The notes below the pieces were generated by a model, which was not told the origin of the DNA, ran no database searches, and saw only the letters and a program-made list of their open reading frames with translations. Made by a program: the position numbers and the translations under genes. Of a DNA stretch of 64,000 nt, positions 34,097 through 42,687 are shown one piece after another. The stretch lies in the NCBI RefSeq assembly GCF_021184045.1, contig NZ_CP073710.1:2304685-2368684 (forward strand), in the 5' to 3' direction. Position 1 is the stretch's first letter. Each line of letters starts with the position of its first letter. The stretch comes from Methanococcoides orientis (lineage in GTDB: Archaea; Halobacteriota; Methanosarcinia; Methanosarcinales; Methanosarcinaceae).

Positions 34097-35317
34097 TTAC
34101 AAAAAAGAGTCAAGTGTTCTCTGGAAACGGACGTCTGAAAGCATTTTGGTCTTAGCTTTCCATTCCGGCGCAGGTGTACGTACACGCGTTGCCATATCAT
34201 CAAGAGCCTCCTCGATGGTCTCGAAGGTGCGGGGGATGGATGACATTGCATTTCGGGCAGCTTCCCGCACGACCCAGACGCCCAGTGGTGCCCAGTACTC
34301 GGGTGTGATCTCCCTTATCATGAACACCGACGCCTGCCTGCCAACATCTTCCATATATTCCAGGGCAGCGATGCGGGCTGCATAGTAACCACCTGCAAGG
34401 TTCGAGTATCCTTTCTTGCCATTGATGTCTTCCATGTCCTGTCCTATCCAGGAGGATCCGCCTGACCAGACGGACCGTTTCATCCAGATCTCCAGAAGCT
34501 CGAAGGAGTACACTCTTGGAACGAGCATTATCTCAAAATAGTTGCCGAAGCATCCGCCACTGAACACGGATATCTCACTGACAAGTGGCATATCCCGGAC
34601 ACGGTCGATGATGTCCTTTCCTGCCATATCATCGGTCGCGGTTATGGCCCATCGGGTGGGTACAAGCTTGCGCTGCTGCCCCAGAAGACCGATTGAAAGC
34701 AGCCTTGTGATATGTTCGGTAGGTATGTCGCTTCTGAAAAGTTCGCATACGACATCCTTTGCAAGTGCATCAGTATCATATGCCAGGTAGTCGACCTTCT
34801 TCGGGACCTTCGGGTTCTCTGCTATATCGAAGTCCTTTACTGCTCCTGAAGGCCCCATTGGTGTCAGGACACTGTCAAACTTCAGTTTTTGTTGAAGGGG
34901 TTTCGTGAACCATGCCTCTGTGTCTACCGGTGATTTGGAGAGAGCCAGCTCCTGTGATTTTTCCAGCAATTTGTGGGGCTTCATCGCATCTTTTATATTG
35001 ATGGTGGTGTTTGCCCTGACAAGTTGGCAACGGGCGGATATCACATCCTGGATATCCATGGATAGCCACTCTTTTGGATCTTCAAGTGCCATGGCATCCT
35101 TTGCATCCACCTGGGGTGGTATCATCGGACCTGCTTTCACCTGGGGATAGCCGTATCTTCCTACAAAAACAGCTGGTGGGGATGCACCAAAAACAGAACC
35201 GTCTGCCGAGATCGTCGCTGTGGTATTCTCGGTTGACCTGAATTTTTCAAGGATGGGACATAGCGGTCGCCCGCAAAGTCCTTTTCCCTTACATTTAATA
35301 CAAAGGCTTTTGCTCAA
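34097..35317 (-). CDS. nreA: NreA-like DNA repair protein with C-terminal PIP box
   Basis: The 406-residue protein matches the archaeal Nre family (DUF650/DUF651), which takes part in DNA damage repair together with PCNA. The N-terminus has a zinc-binding CIKCKGKGLCGRPLC motif, followed by FGASPPAVFVGRYGYP typical of the family, and the extreme C-terminus is QRTLDSFL, a good PCNA-interacting (PIP) box of the Q-x-x-L-x-x-F-L kind. The start is TTG 35317, overlapping the stop of the upstream HTH gene as TTGA, so the two are coupled. Family assignment is strong; biochemical activity of the family is not well defined. Confidence 0.85.
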   Translation of the reverse strand: MSKSLCIKCKGKGLCGRPLCPILEKFRSTENTTATISADGSVFGASPPAVFVGRYGYPQVKAGPMIPPQVDAKDAMALEDPKEWLSMDIQDVISARCQLVRANTTINIKDAMKPHKLLEKSQELALSKSPVDTEAWFTKPLQQKLKFDSVLTPMGPSGAVKDFDIAENPKVPKKVDYLAYDTDALAKDVVCELFRSDIPTEHITRLLSIGLLGQQRKLVPTRWAITATDDMAGKDIIDRVRDMPLVSEISVFSGGCFGNYFEIMLVPRVYSFELLEIWMKRSVWSGGSSWIGQDMEDINGKKGYSNLAGGYYAARIAALEYMEDVGRQASVFMIREITPEYWAPLGVWVVREAARNAMSSIPRTFETIEEALDDMATRVRTPAPEWKAKTKMLSDVRFQRTLDSFL

Positions 35318-35676
35318 TCTTCCTCGTCACTTTTGCAAAGGATGCAGTATTCTGCTCCGGGTACATTTTTGTATAACCAACCTGAACGCTGTACGAACTT
35401 GCATACATTGCACATCCCTTCGGTCAACACTTTGTCAGAGGACCCGTTCACAAGGTTTGTGGCAAATGTTCTTATCTCTTCCACGGTCTCGTCTGAAAAA
35501 CCAACCTCTGCTCCTCTTTTTGCACTGACATACTGGGAGACAGCTGCTCTTGAAAGGCCTAATATATCTGCAACTTGTTGTTGGGTACATCCATGATCGA
35601 TCATCATGGAACGTGCAAGTTCGGCACGTATGGCAGGTAATACTTTCTGTACCATTATTTCGCAGGTAGGTTTCAT
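35314..35676 (-). CDS. Archaeal HTH transcriptional regulator with C-terminal Cys cluster
   Basis: The 120-residue protein has a Cro/XRE-like helix-turn-helix at about residues 28-55 (CTQQQVADILGLSRAAVSQY) and a C-terminal part with four cysteines in two pairs (CNVCKF and CILCK), likely a zinc site. Proteins with this layout are common archaeal one-domain regulators. It is coupled to nreA by a TTGA overlap, which suggests it regulates the repair operon or itself, but no operator is proven. Start ATG 35676. Fold is firm; ligand and targets unknown. Confidence 0.8.
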   Translation of the reverse strand: MKPTCEIMVQKVLPAIRAELARSMMIDHGCTQQQVADILGLSRAAVSQYVSAKRGAEVGFSDETVEEIRTFATNLVNGSSDKVLTEGMCNVCKFVQRSGWLYKNVPGAEYCILCKSDEED

Positions 35677-35857
35677 AATTATAGTTCCTTTTTTCGTCCT
35701 ATATGTCTTTTTTCGTCAGGCGTTCAAGTTTGAGCATTTCAGCTTTATGGGTGGATGCCTTTAAATTTAAAAAAGGAAACATGGCAATTTTGTATGGCCA
35801 TGTTATGTATTCGAAAAGTTAAATGAGTTGATGATGCACAATGTGCATATTCTTTGA

Positions 35858-36166
35858 TCAGTCTTTGATCTGTTCCGGAGAGAAACCTTTCTGGACAAGG
35901 ACTTCCTTCATACGGGTCAGATGGTTGCCCTGTAGTTCAACGGCACTTCCTTTTACAGTTCCACCACATGCGAACTTTGATTTAAGGTATGTGGATAGTT
36001 CATGTAGGTCGATCTCGTTAGCATCGAATCCTTCCACAACTGTTACTTCTTTACCGTATCGTCTTCTGTTCACTTTCACTGTAATTCGCTGTTGCTCTTT
36101 TGCCACTTCTTCGCATATACATAGCTCTGATGGCAAACCGCAAACCGGGCACATTTCTGAACTCAT
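35858..36166 (-). CDS. Translation initiation factor aIF1 (SUI1)
   Basis: The 102-residue protein has an N-terminal zinc-ribbon-like [14 protein letters not shown] segment and a C-terminal SUI1 domain ([21 protein letters not shown], then [10 protein letters not shown] and VELQGNH). aIF1 binds the small ribosomal subunit and checks start codon choice. The length and Cys motif are normal for the archaeal form. It is divergent from the DUF192 gene and ends 182 bases before the HTH regulator. Identification is strong. Confidence 0.92.
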   Translation of the reverse strand: MSSEMCPVCGLPSELCICEEVAKEQQRITVKVNRRRYGKEVTVVEGFDANEIDLHELSTYLKSKFACGGTVKGSAVELQGNHLTRMKEVLVQKGFSPEQIKD

Positions 36167-36208
36167 CTTCTGGTATTTCCTCCGATTATTTACTCACCTG
36201 TATACTAC

Positions 36209-36216
36209 TTATATAA
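36209..36216 (+). promoter_or_regulatory. Probable TATA box for the DUF192 gene
   Basis: TTATATAA at 36209-36216 is 31 bases before ATG 36247, so the transcript would start only a few bases before the gene (almost leaderless). The reverse complement could also serve the divergent aIF1 gene. Confidence 0.5.
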
Positions 36217-36246
36217 ATTATAAACAGATATTGTATCTTGTCAACT

Positions 36247-36600
36247 ATGCTATTAAAATCTAATGGTTATACCATCGCATCGGATGTTGAATATGCTAAA
36301 AGCATGCTCAGTCAGGCAAAGGGCCTGATGTTCAGAAGCTCTGTTCCGGATAGCTATGCTATGATTTTTGTTCTCTCTTCTCCAAAGAAGATCTCCCTGC
36401 ATATGCTTTTTGTTCCTTTTCCTCTTGAAGTTCTTTTCCTGGATGATGAAAAACGAATCGTCAAGACCACTTATCTTCGATCATGGGTGGGTCTGGGTGA
36501 CTCCGGTAAAAAAGTGAAGTACATAATAGAGCTTCCTGCAGGCACAATTTCCCGTTCGGATCTTTCGGTTGGCGATCAGGTTATGTTCGATGAACTCTGA
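36247..36600 (+). CDS. DUF192 family protein
   Basis: The 117-residue protein contains the DUF192 pattern: KSMLSQAKGLMFRSS near residue 20, then SLHMLFVPFPLEVLFLD and a C-terminal IIELPAGT segment before a short SVGDQVMF strand. The family is widespread and small; its biochemical role is not settled. I prefer ATG 36247 to TTG 36238 because of the close TATA box. It lacks a signal peptide, unlike many bacterial relatives. It lies between aIF1 and purL with no overlap. Family call is good, function unknown. Confidence 0.8.
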   Translation: MLLKSNGYTIASDVEYAKSMLSQAKGLMFRSSVPDSYAMIFVLSSPKKISLHMLFVPFPLEVLFLDDEKRIVKTTYLRSWVGLGDSGKKVKYIIELPAGTISRSDLSVGDQVMFDEL

Positions 36601-36684
36601 AACTGTTATTACCGTTGGAAATCTTTATCTAATCTATGGTTTATTTAAGCCTAAATCATACTCCTTATATAATGAGGCGCACAA

Positions 36685-38832
36685 ATGTTACCGGAAAATG
36701 ACCTGAAGATCATAACAGAAGAGATGGGCAGAGAACCAAACCTTGTTGAACAGGGATGCTTTTTGAACCTATGGAGTGAGCATTGCTCCTACCGTTCCAG
36801 TGCTCCTTTGCTGAAGACCTTTACAACTGTTGGCGACCGTGTGATAATCGGACCTGGTGATGATGCCGCAATTATCCGCTTTGGTGATGGCTGGGTACTT
36901 GCGATCGGCATGGAAAGCCACAACCATCCTTCATATGTGGACCCTTACAACGGCTCCGCAACTGGTGTTGGTGGTATTGTGCGTGATATCATTTCCATGG
37001 GTGCAAGACCTATCGCACTGATGGATCCTCTTTATTTCGGTCCGCTGGACACTCCTAAGAACCTCTACCTCTTTGAGCATATCGTAGAAGGCATTGCAGG
37101 ATACGGTAACTGTATCGGTGTTCCTGTCGTCAGGGGAGAAGCATATTTTGACGAGACCTACAGTGGAAATCCACTTGTCAACGTCGTCTGTGTTGGCCTT
37201 GCCCGTGAGGAGAACATCGTAACTGCCTGTGCACAGAAGGCAGGCAACAAACTGGTCCTTGTGGGTTCTACCACAGGACGCGATGGTCTTGGTGGCGCAT
37301 CGTTTGCTTCTCGTGACCTCTCTGAAGAAGCAGAGGCAGAAGACCGTCCAAGCATCCAGATCGGCGATCCTTTCACCGAAAAGCTCCTGATCGAGGCAAC
37401 ACTTGAGGCAATAGGTACCGGTCATGTGCTTTCATGCAGGGACCTTGGTGCTGCAGGTCTTGCAGGTGCAAGCTCTGAAATGGCATCCAAAGGCGATCTG
37501 GGAATGCGCCTGGTGGCTGACAATGTGGTACTTCGCGAGTCAGGAATGACCCCTTATGAGATCATGATCTCCGAGTCCCAGGAACGTATCCTCTTTGAGG
37601 TCGAGCCTGAGAACGTGGATGAGCTTCTTGACATCGCGAAGAAGTATGACCTTCATGCCAGCATGATCGGTGAGCTTACAGAGCGTCTCTATTACACTGT
37701 CGAGTTCGAAGGTGAGGTCGTCGCAGATATGCCTGTCAAGCTTCTCACAGAAGGTGCACCTACCTTTGAACGTCCATCAACAGCTCCTCAGGAACGTGAC
37801 ATCGGCGACAAGCCGGAACTTCCAGCTGACCTGAAACAGGCAGTACTGGACATTCTTTCATCTCATAACATTGCCTCAAAGGATTGGATCTACAGGCAGT
37901 ACGACCATGAGGTTCAGATCCGTACCGTTGAAAAACCAGGTTCAGATGCAGGAGTCCTTCGCATTGCAGATGGCAAGGGTCTCGCAATGTCCTGTGGTTG
38001 CAATCCGGGTCACACCCTTCTTGACCCGTATGAAGGTGGAAAAGGAACCCTCATTGAGAACAGCATGAACCTTGCTGTAAAAGGTGCACAGGGTATAGCC
38101 CTTGTGGATTGTCTCAACTTTGGTAACCCTGAAAGACCTGATATCTACTGGCAGTTCAAGCAGGCGATCCTCGGCCTCGGTGACGCTGCAAGGGATCTTT
38201 CCATACCGGTTGTCGGAGGTAATGTCTCCCTCTACAATGAGAGTGGTGAATACGGCACAGCTATCGTACCAACACCATCAATCGGTCTTATCGGAATAAC
38301 CGATGATATTGAGACCGTCCCTGGTTCTTTCTTTGAAGGGGAGGGCAGTTCTGTGATCCTCGTGGGAAGCACCTTTGATGAACTGGGCGGTTCGGAATAT
38401 TACAAAATAAAAGGCCTCAGGAGCAATGGTCGTGCACCAAAGGTACGTGAAGACGCTCCAAAGATGGTAGAGTCCATCATAAATGTTATCAGAAGTGGAA
38501 ATGTCGTAGCAGCTCATGATGTGTCTGCCGGTGGACTTGCAGCAGCTCTTGCTGAGATGTGCAATGAAATTGGTGCAAACATCGACATCACAGATATCTG
38601 TGAAGATCTCAGGCCTGATGATATCCTGTTCTCAGAATCCCATGCAAGGGCTCTCCTTGTGACCTCTGAGAAAGACAAGGTTGTCGAAATGCTTGGTGAT
38701 ATCCCATATTCCGTCATCGGTAATGTTGGCGGAAATGACTTACGCATAAAGGGAAGGGAATTTGACATCTCTCTTTCCCTGAATGAGATTGCAGAAGCAA
38801 GGGCAAGTCTCACAAGATTGATGATGGAATAA
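36685..38832 (+). CDS. purL: Phosphoribosylformylglycinamidine synthase subunit PurL
   Basis: The 715-residue protein is the ATP-dependent large subunit of FGAM synthase, which turns FGAR into FGAM with ammonia delivered by PurQ and PurS. It has the small-type PurL organisation: duplicated AIRS-like halves, with EHCSYRSS near residue 33, [18 protein letters not shown] near 90, [18 protein letters not shown] near 255 and [15 protein letters not shown] near 610. ATG 36685 follows GAGG. A TATA-like TTTATTTA near 36640 fits a short leader. PurQ and PurS are not in this window. Identification is certain. Confidence 0.96.
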   Translation: MLPENDLKIITEEMGREPNLVEQGCFLNLWSEHCSYRSSAPLLKTFTTVGDRVIIGPGDDAAIIRFGDGWVLAIGMESHNHPSYVDPYNGSATGVGGIVRDIISMGARPIALMDPLYFGPLDTPKNLYLFEHIVEGIAGYGNCIGVPVVRGEAYFDETYSGNPLVNVVCVGLAREENIVTACAQKAGNKLVLVGSTTGRDGLGGASFASRDLSEEAEAEDRPSIQIGDPFTEKLLIEATLEAIGTGHVLSCRDLGAAGLAGASSEMASKGDLGMRLVADNVVLRESGMTPYEIMISESQERILFEVEPENVDELLDIAKKYDLHASMIGELTERLYYTVEFEGEVVADMPVKLLTEGAPTFERPSTAPQERDIGDKPELPADLKQAVLDILSSHNIASKDWIYRQYDHEVQIRTVEKPGSDAGVLRIADGKGLAMSCGCNPGHTLLDPYEGGKGTLIENSMNLAVKGAQGIALVDCLNFGNPERPDIYWQFKQAILGLGDAARDLSIPVVGGNVSLYNESGEYGTAIVPTPSIGLIGITDDIETVPGSFFEGEGSSVILVGSTFDELGGSEYYKIKGLRSNGRAPKVREDAPKMVESIINVIRSGNVVAAHDVSAGGLAAALAEMCNEIGANIDITDICEDLRPDDILFSESHARALLVTSEKDKVVEMLGDIPYSVIGNVGGNDLRIKGREFDISLSLNEIAEARASLTRLMME

Positions 38833-38942
38833 TCTCCATTATCTTCTTTCTCTTTATTCTTTTATTCTTTTCAAGTTTGAGTCTTTCTATTGCGCAAATG
38901 CATGCCAAATGTCATCAATTTTACAGATTTTGCAGTATTTAA

Positions 38943-38974
38943 AATGACAATATATTTATAATTGGACTGTCATT
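38943..38974 (+). promoter_or_regulatory. TATA box framed by a 7-bp inverted repeat, upstream of the histidine kinase
   Basis: AATGACA (38943-38949) and TGTCATT (38968-38974) are exact reverse complements and enclose the TATA-like TATATTTATA at 38951-38960. The arrangement would suit a dimeric regulator that blocks TBP. Confidence 0.5.
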
Positions 38975-38995
38975 CACCTCTCCCATAGGTGCATT

Positions 38996-41146
38996 ATGCT
39001 TCTTCGTCATAAAACATTGCTTGTGGTAGGGATCATGTTTATTTTTATGATCTTTGCTATTACTGGTTTTTCCCAATTAATTTTAAAGGGAAGTTATATT
39101 GAATTGGAACAGCAGCAGGCAGTTAAAGATGCTAACGGGATGCGAGGGTTCATTGAATCTGATCTGAAGTCATTGGAGGCGGTAAACCTTGACTATGCTA
39201 TGTGGGATGATTCTTATGAATTCATTTTATCCCATGATGAAGAATATGTCCGATCCAATATGGTCGTAGATACTTTTGCGATCATTCCGCTTGATCTTGT
39301 TGTTTATCTCGATTCTTCCGGGGATGTCGTTTACGGGTCAACTTTTGATGAACAAAATAATGAGCTGAAGCCATTATCTGGTGATATACTGGAGTTTCTG
39401 TCATTTTCAAATTGTCTGACCAGCCCTGCAGACGCAAATTGTAGCACATCCGGTTTCCTTAATTTGCCGGAAGGTTTGTTGCTTATCTCCTCATGTCCAA
39501 TTACAAAAAGTAACGGTGATGGTCCGGTTTGCGGAACTTTGTTTATGGGACGTTTTTTAGACTCTGATGAACTATCCTATCTTACAGGAGATTCGGGTAT
39601 TTCGATAGAGCTACTACCTCCAACTGATCCACAGCTACCTCCGGGAACTTGGGATGAAGGTTCTTCTGACGTTTTCATAGAATCTGTTGATGAAGATGTG
39701 CTTGCAGGCTATTATTTGATACATGATGTTTTTGGTGCTCCAGCAATGGCTGCCAAGACCACAACTCCTCGTTCGATAACAAAACAGGGGTCAGAGACAT
39801 TATATTATTTTATTCTGGCACTTCTCTTTGTGGGTGTTGTTTTTGGTTTTTTGCTGATGTTCTTCCTGGACAAGACCGTGCTTAGGCGTATCTCAATTCT
39901 TAGTGAGGATGTACAATACATTGGAATGGGTAAGGACTTCTCTTCCCGTCTGCATATGCTGGGTGATGATGAACTTTCCTACTTATCTGATTGCATAAAC
40001 TCGATGCTACAGCAGCTTGAAGGGACGCACAAAGATATACTAAAGCACAAAGCTAAGGACAGTGCTATTCTGAAAGCTATACCGGTTTTGATCATTCAAA
40101 TGAAGCCTGATGGTACCATCCTACACCGCAATTATCCACAGAATGATGATCTGTTTCTCCTTTCCTCTCTGGATGTTAACAATATCTATGATGTCCTCCC
40201 TGAAGATGCTGCAAAGCTTGCGAGAAGGAGGATGCAGGATGTTGTCCGGTCTAAGGAAATTGGAGTTGTAGAATACAACTTCCCTGTCGGGGATCGGATG
40301 TTTAATCTTGAATCAAGAATCCTGGCATACGGTGAAGAGGATGTGCTTGCGATAATTACGGATAATTCTCATCGCAAAGCTGCAGAATATGCTCTTATAC
40401 AGGCAAAACTGGAAGCTGAAGCTGCAAGCCGTACAAAGTCTGAGTTCCTTGCTAACATGAGTCATGAGTTACGCACTCCCTTAAATTCAGTTCTCGGCTT
40501 TTCAGATGTCATGTTGTCCGGTACTTTTGGTGAATTGAACGAAAAACAAAAAAAATATGTGTGCAACATCTATGACAGTGGTAGTCATCTTCTTGGGATC
40601 GTCAATGATCTCCTTGACATATCAAAAGTAGAAGCCGGAACAATACATCTGTCATATGAAAGAGTTGTTGTATGCGATGTGATCAGAAATGTAAGGAGCC
40701 TCATAGCTCCACTTGCAACTAAAAAGAACCTTTCTGTTACTGTGAGCGTTGATCTGGAAGATGTTTCTATCAATGCTGACAGGGGTAAGCTCATCCAGAT
40801 TCTCAATAACCTTGTGGGCAACGCTGTTAAGTTCACACCGGATAACGGGAATATAACACTTGGTGCAAAAAAATCCGGTGAATATCTTGACTTTTTTGTG
40901 AAAGATACTGGTATTGGTATTGCTCAGGAAGATATCGGTAGATTGTTTATGCCATTTGTTCAGATTGATTCATCGACTACCAGGGAGGTGGGAGGCACCG
41001 GTCTCGGTCTTTCTCTTGTGAAGAAGTTCGTGGAATTGCATGGTGGTTATGTACAGGTGGAAAGTACGGAAGGGGAAGGAAGCACCTTTACGGTCTCCTT
41101 GCCATTCGAAAGGGATGTTAGCACATCCCTAAATGAGCAGAGCTAA
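38996..41146 (+). CDS. CHASE4-HAMP-PAS sensor histidine kinase
   Basis: The 716-residue membrane kinase begins with a transmembrane helix (residues about 9-30), then an extracellular CHASE4 domain (to about 260; note LDYAMWDDSYEFI), a second transmembrane helix near 265-290, a HAMP segment, a PAS-like region around 355-460, and a kinase core. The H-box is MSHELRTPLNSVLGFSD with His near residue 489; N-box NNLVGNAVKFTPD and G-boxes DTGIGI and GTGLGLSLVKK follow. It should sense an external signal and phosphorylate itself. No response regulator is adjacent, which is common in methanogens. A possible operator sits at its promoter. Domain calls are good; the signal is unknown. Confidence 0.88.
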   Translation: MLLRHKTLLVVGIMFIFMIFAITGFSQLILKGSYIELEQQQAVKDANGMRGFIESDLKSLEAVNLDYAMWDDSYEFILSHDEEYVRSNMVVDTFAIIPLDLVVYLDSSGDVVYGSTFDEQNNELKPLSGDILEFLSFSNCLTSPADANCSTSGFLNLPEGLLLISSCPITKSNGDGPVCGTLFMGRFLDSDELSYLTGDSGISIELLPPTDPQLPPGTWDEGSSDVFIESVDEDVLAGYYLIHDVFGAPAMAAKTTTPRSITKQGSETLYYFILALLFVGVVFGFLLMFFLDKTVLRRISILSEDVQYIGMGKDFSSRLHMLGDDELSYLSDCINSMLQQLEGTHKDILKHKAKDSAILKAIPVLIIQMKPDGTILHRNYPQNDDLFLLSSLDVNNIYDVLPEDAAKLARRRMQDVVRSKEIGVVEYNFPVGDRMFNLESRILAYGEEDVLAIITDNSHRKAAEYALIQAKLEAEAASRTKSEFLANMSHELRTPLNSVLGFSDVMLSGTFGELNEKQKKYVCNIYDSGSHLLGIVNDLLDISKVEAGTIHLSYERVVVCDVIRNVRSLIAPLATKKNLSVTVSVDLEDVSINADRGKLIQILNNLVGNAVKFTPDNGNITLGAKKSGEYLDFFVKDTGIGIAQEDIGRLFMPFVQIDSSTTREVGGTGLGLSLVKKFVELHGGYVQVESTEGEGSTFTVSLPFERDVSTSLNEQS

Positions 41147-41151
41147 AAAGC

Positions 41152-42330
41152 TCAGGCGAGCATTGTTATCTGCTCAACACCCTCTATCAATGAGTCTACT
41201 TCTTCTTCTGTATTATATAATGCAAAGGATGCCCGAACTGTCCCTTCAACTCCCAGCATGTCAACGGACGGCATTGCACAGTGGTAACCGCTACGAACAC
41301 AGATCTTCCTGGTCTCGTCCAGTATCATGGCAACATCATGCGGGTTCATACCTTCCACATTGAAAGGGACGACTCCTGTCCTGTCCTTTGGTCCGTAGAC
41401 CTCTACGCCTTCGATCTCTGCAAGACGTTTTACAGCATCTGTGGTTAGTTCCTTCTCGTATTTTTCTATATTTTCTACACCTATCTCCTGCACATACTCA
41501 ACAGCTCGGCCAAGGCCTATAACTCCCGGGATGTTCGGTGTACCTGCTTCGAACTTTGAAGGAGAAGGTTCCAGCTCATAACCTTCTGTAGTGACAGCAT
41601 GGACGGTGCCTCCGCCAATGTAGGTTGGTTCAAGGACATCAGGATCTTTGATGCAGAGTATTCCCGTTCCCTGTGGGCCGAGCAGTCCCTTGTGTCCGGG
41701 TGTGGCAAAGAAATCGCAACCTATCTTTTTGATGTCCACAGGCATATGTCCTGCTGACTGGGACCCGTCCACTAGTACCATCGCGCCGTTTTTCTGTGCG
41801 ATCTGTGTTATTTTCTCAACATCTCTGATCGAGCCGAATACATTGGATACGTGGTTGACAGAGACGAGCTTTGTCCTGTCAGTAATTGCAGCATCAACAT
41901 CTTTCGGGTCCACACATCCTTCCCTGTCGGACCCCACGATGGTTATCTCGACACCTTTTTCCTTTAATCTCATCCAGGGTAGGAGATTGGAATGATGCTC
42001 CACAAGGGTTGTAACAACGTGGTCGCCTGCTTTCCACCGGATTCCAAGGGCGACCATGTTAATACTTTCACTTGCATTTTTGGTCAGGACTGTGCTCTCT
42101 GGTGTAGTGTTCAGGAAATCTGCAACCCTGTCTCTTGCATCTTCATAATTATCAGTAGTTTGCCGGGCTAGCCTGTGAGCTCCGCGGCCATGATTTGCTG
42201 CGTACTTGAAGAAGTAATCATTCATGGCATTAACTGCCGGGACAGGCGTCTGGGTTGTAGCGCCATTGTCCAGATAGATCACTTCATCAAGGACTGGGAA
42301 ATCTTTGCGTACGGAATGAATATCATACAT
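41152..42330 (-). CDS. Cysteine desulfurase (SufS-like, class V aminotransferase)
   Basis: The 392-residue PLP enzyme has the SufS/CsdA pattern: YLDNGATTQTP at the N-terminus, VEHHSNLLPW near 110, DGSQSAGHMPVD near 188, the PLP Lys214 in ATPGHKGLLGPQG and the catalytic Cys351 in RSGYHCAMP. It would release sulfur from cysteine as a persulfide for Fe-S clusters, thiolation or other uses. It is preceded on the same strand, 43 bases upstream, by a 51-residue Cys-containing protein and is divergent from the YcaO-TfuA pair. No SufU or scaffold gene is next to it. Enzyme class is firm; its acceptor is not known. Confidence 0.9.
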   Translation of the reverse strand: MYDIHSVRKDFPVLDEVIYLDNGATTQTPVPAVNAMNDYFFKYAANHGRGAHRLARQTTDNYEDARDRVADFLNTTPESTVLTKNASESINMVALGIRWKAGDHVVTTLVEHHSNLLPWMRLKEKGVEITIVGSDREGCVDPKDVDAAITDRTKLVSVNHVSNVFGSIRDVEKITQIAQKNGAMVLVDGSQSAGHMPVDIKKIGCDFFATPGHKGLLGPQGTGILCIKDPDVLEPTYIGGGTVHAVTTEGYELEPSPSKFEAGTPNIPGVIGLGRAVEYVQEIGVENIEKYEKELTTDAVKRLAEIEGVEVYGPKDRTGVVPFNVEGMNPHDVAMILDETRKICVRSGYHCAMPSVDMLGVEGTVRASFALYNTEEEVDSLIEGVEQITMLA

Positions 42331-42373
42331 ACACTTCCTTACGCAAGATAGCTAAAAATATGTTTTGCAGGCG

Positions 42374-42529
42374 TTATTTTGCCAGCATTCCGCCGAGAAT
42401 GAACTTGCAAAGTTCCAATTCTTCAGCATTCAGATTTTCAGTGGTTTGGCCACTTACAACTGAATGGTATTTCCCGTTTTCTTCACATCGTCTGCATTCA
42501 TCACTTATTTTCGTGATTTTTCTCATCAT
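42374..42529 (-). CDS. Small 51-residue Cys-containing protein upstream of the cysteine desulfurase
   Basis: ATG 42529 follows a strong GGAGG at 42536-42540 with a 6-base spacer, and the frame runs to TAA 42374-42376. The peptide starts MMRKITKISDECRRCEENGK, has a C-x-x-C pair near residue 12 and a third Cys in ELELCKFILGG. It is charged and has no signal peptide. It is not recognisable as a named family. It is followed 43 bases later by the cysteine desulfurase, so the two are probably one transcript. A small Cys protein could be a sulfur acceptor or a zinc-binding helper, but that is a guess. The perfect ribosome site and good codon pattern make it more than a chance frame. Confidence 0.6.
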   Translation of the reverse strand: MMRKITKISDECRRCEENGKYHSVVSGQTTENLNAEELELCKFILGGMLAK

Positions 42530-42588
42530 ATATTTCCTCCTGTCTCTTCAATTAAGTTTTTAAAAATTTAGCCTGTTGTATATGGCTT

Positions 42589-42606
42589 AAACATAACATT
42601 ATGTTT
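42589..42606. promoter_or_regulatory. 18-bp perfect palindrome in the divergent promoter region of the sulfur genes
   Basis: AAACATAA and TTATGTTT pair around CA. The site abuts an AT-rich TATA-like stretch (42607-42619) and lies between the start codons of the small Cys protein (42529) and YcaO (42688), where one regulator could control both directions. Confidence 0.55.
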
Positions 42607-42687
42607 CTATAATATATAGTCCTTTTGGGTAATGTATTTCTCAGTTTTGTCGCAAGAAATATAAGTTGCAAAAGACTTCCGATTAAC

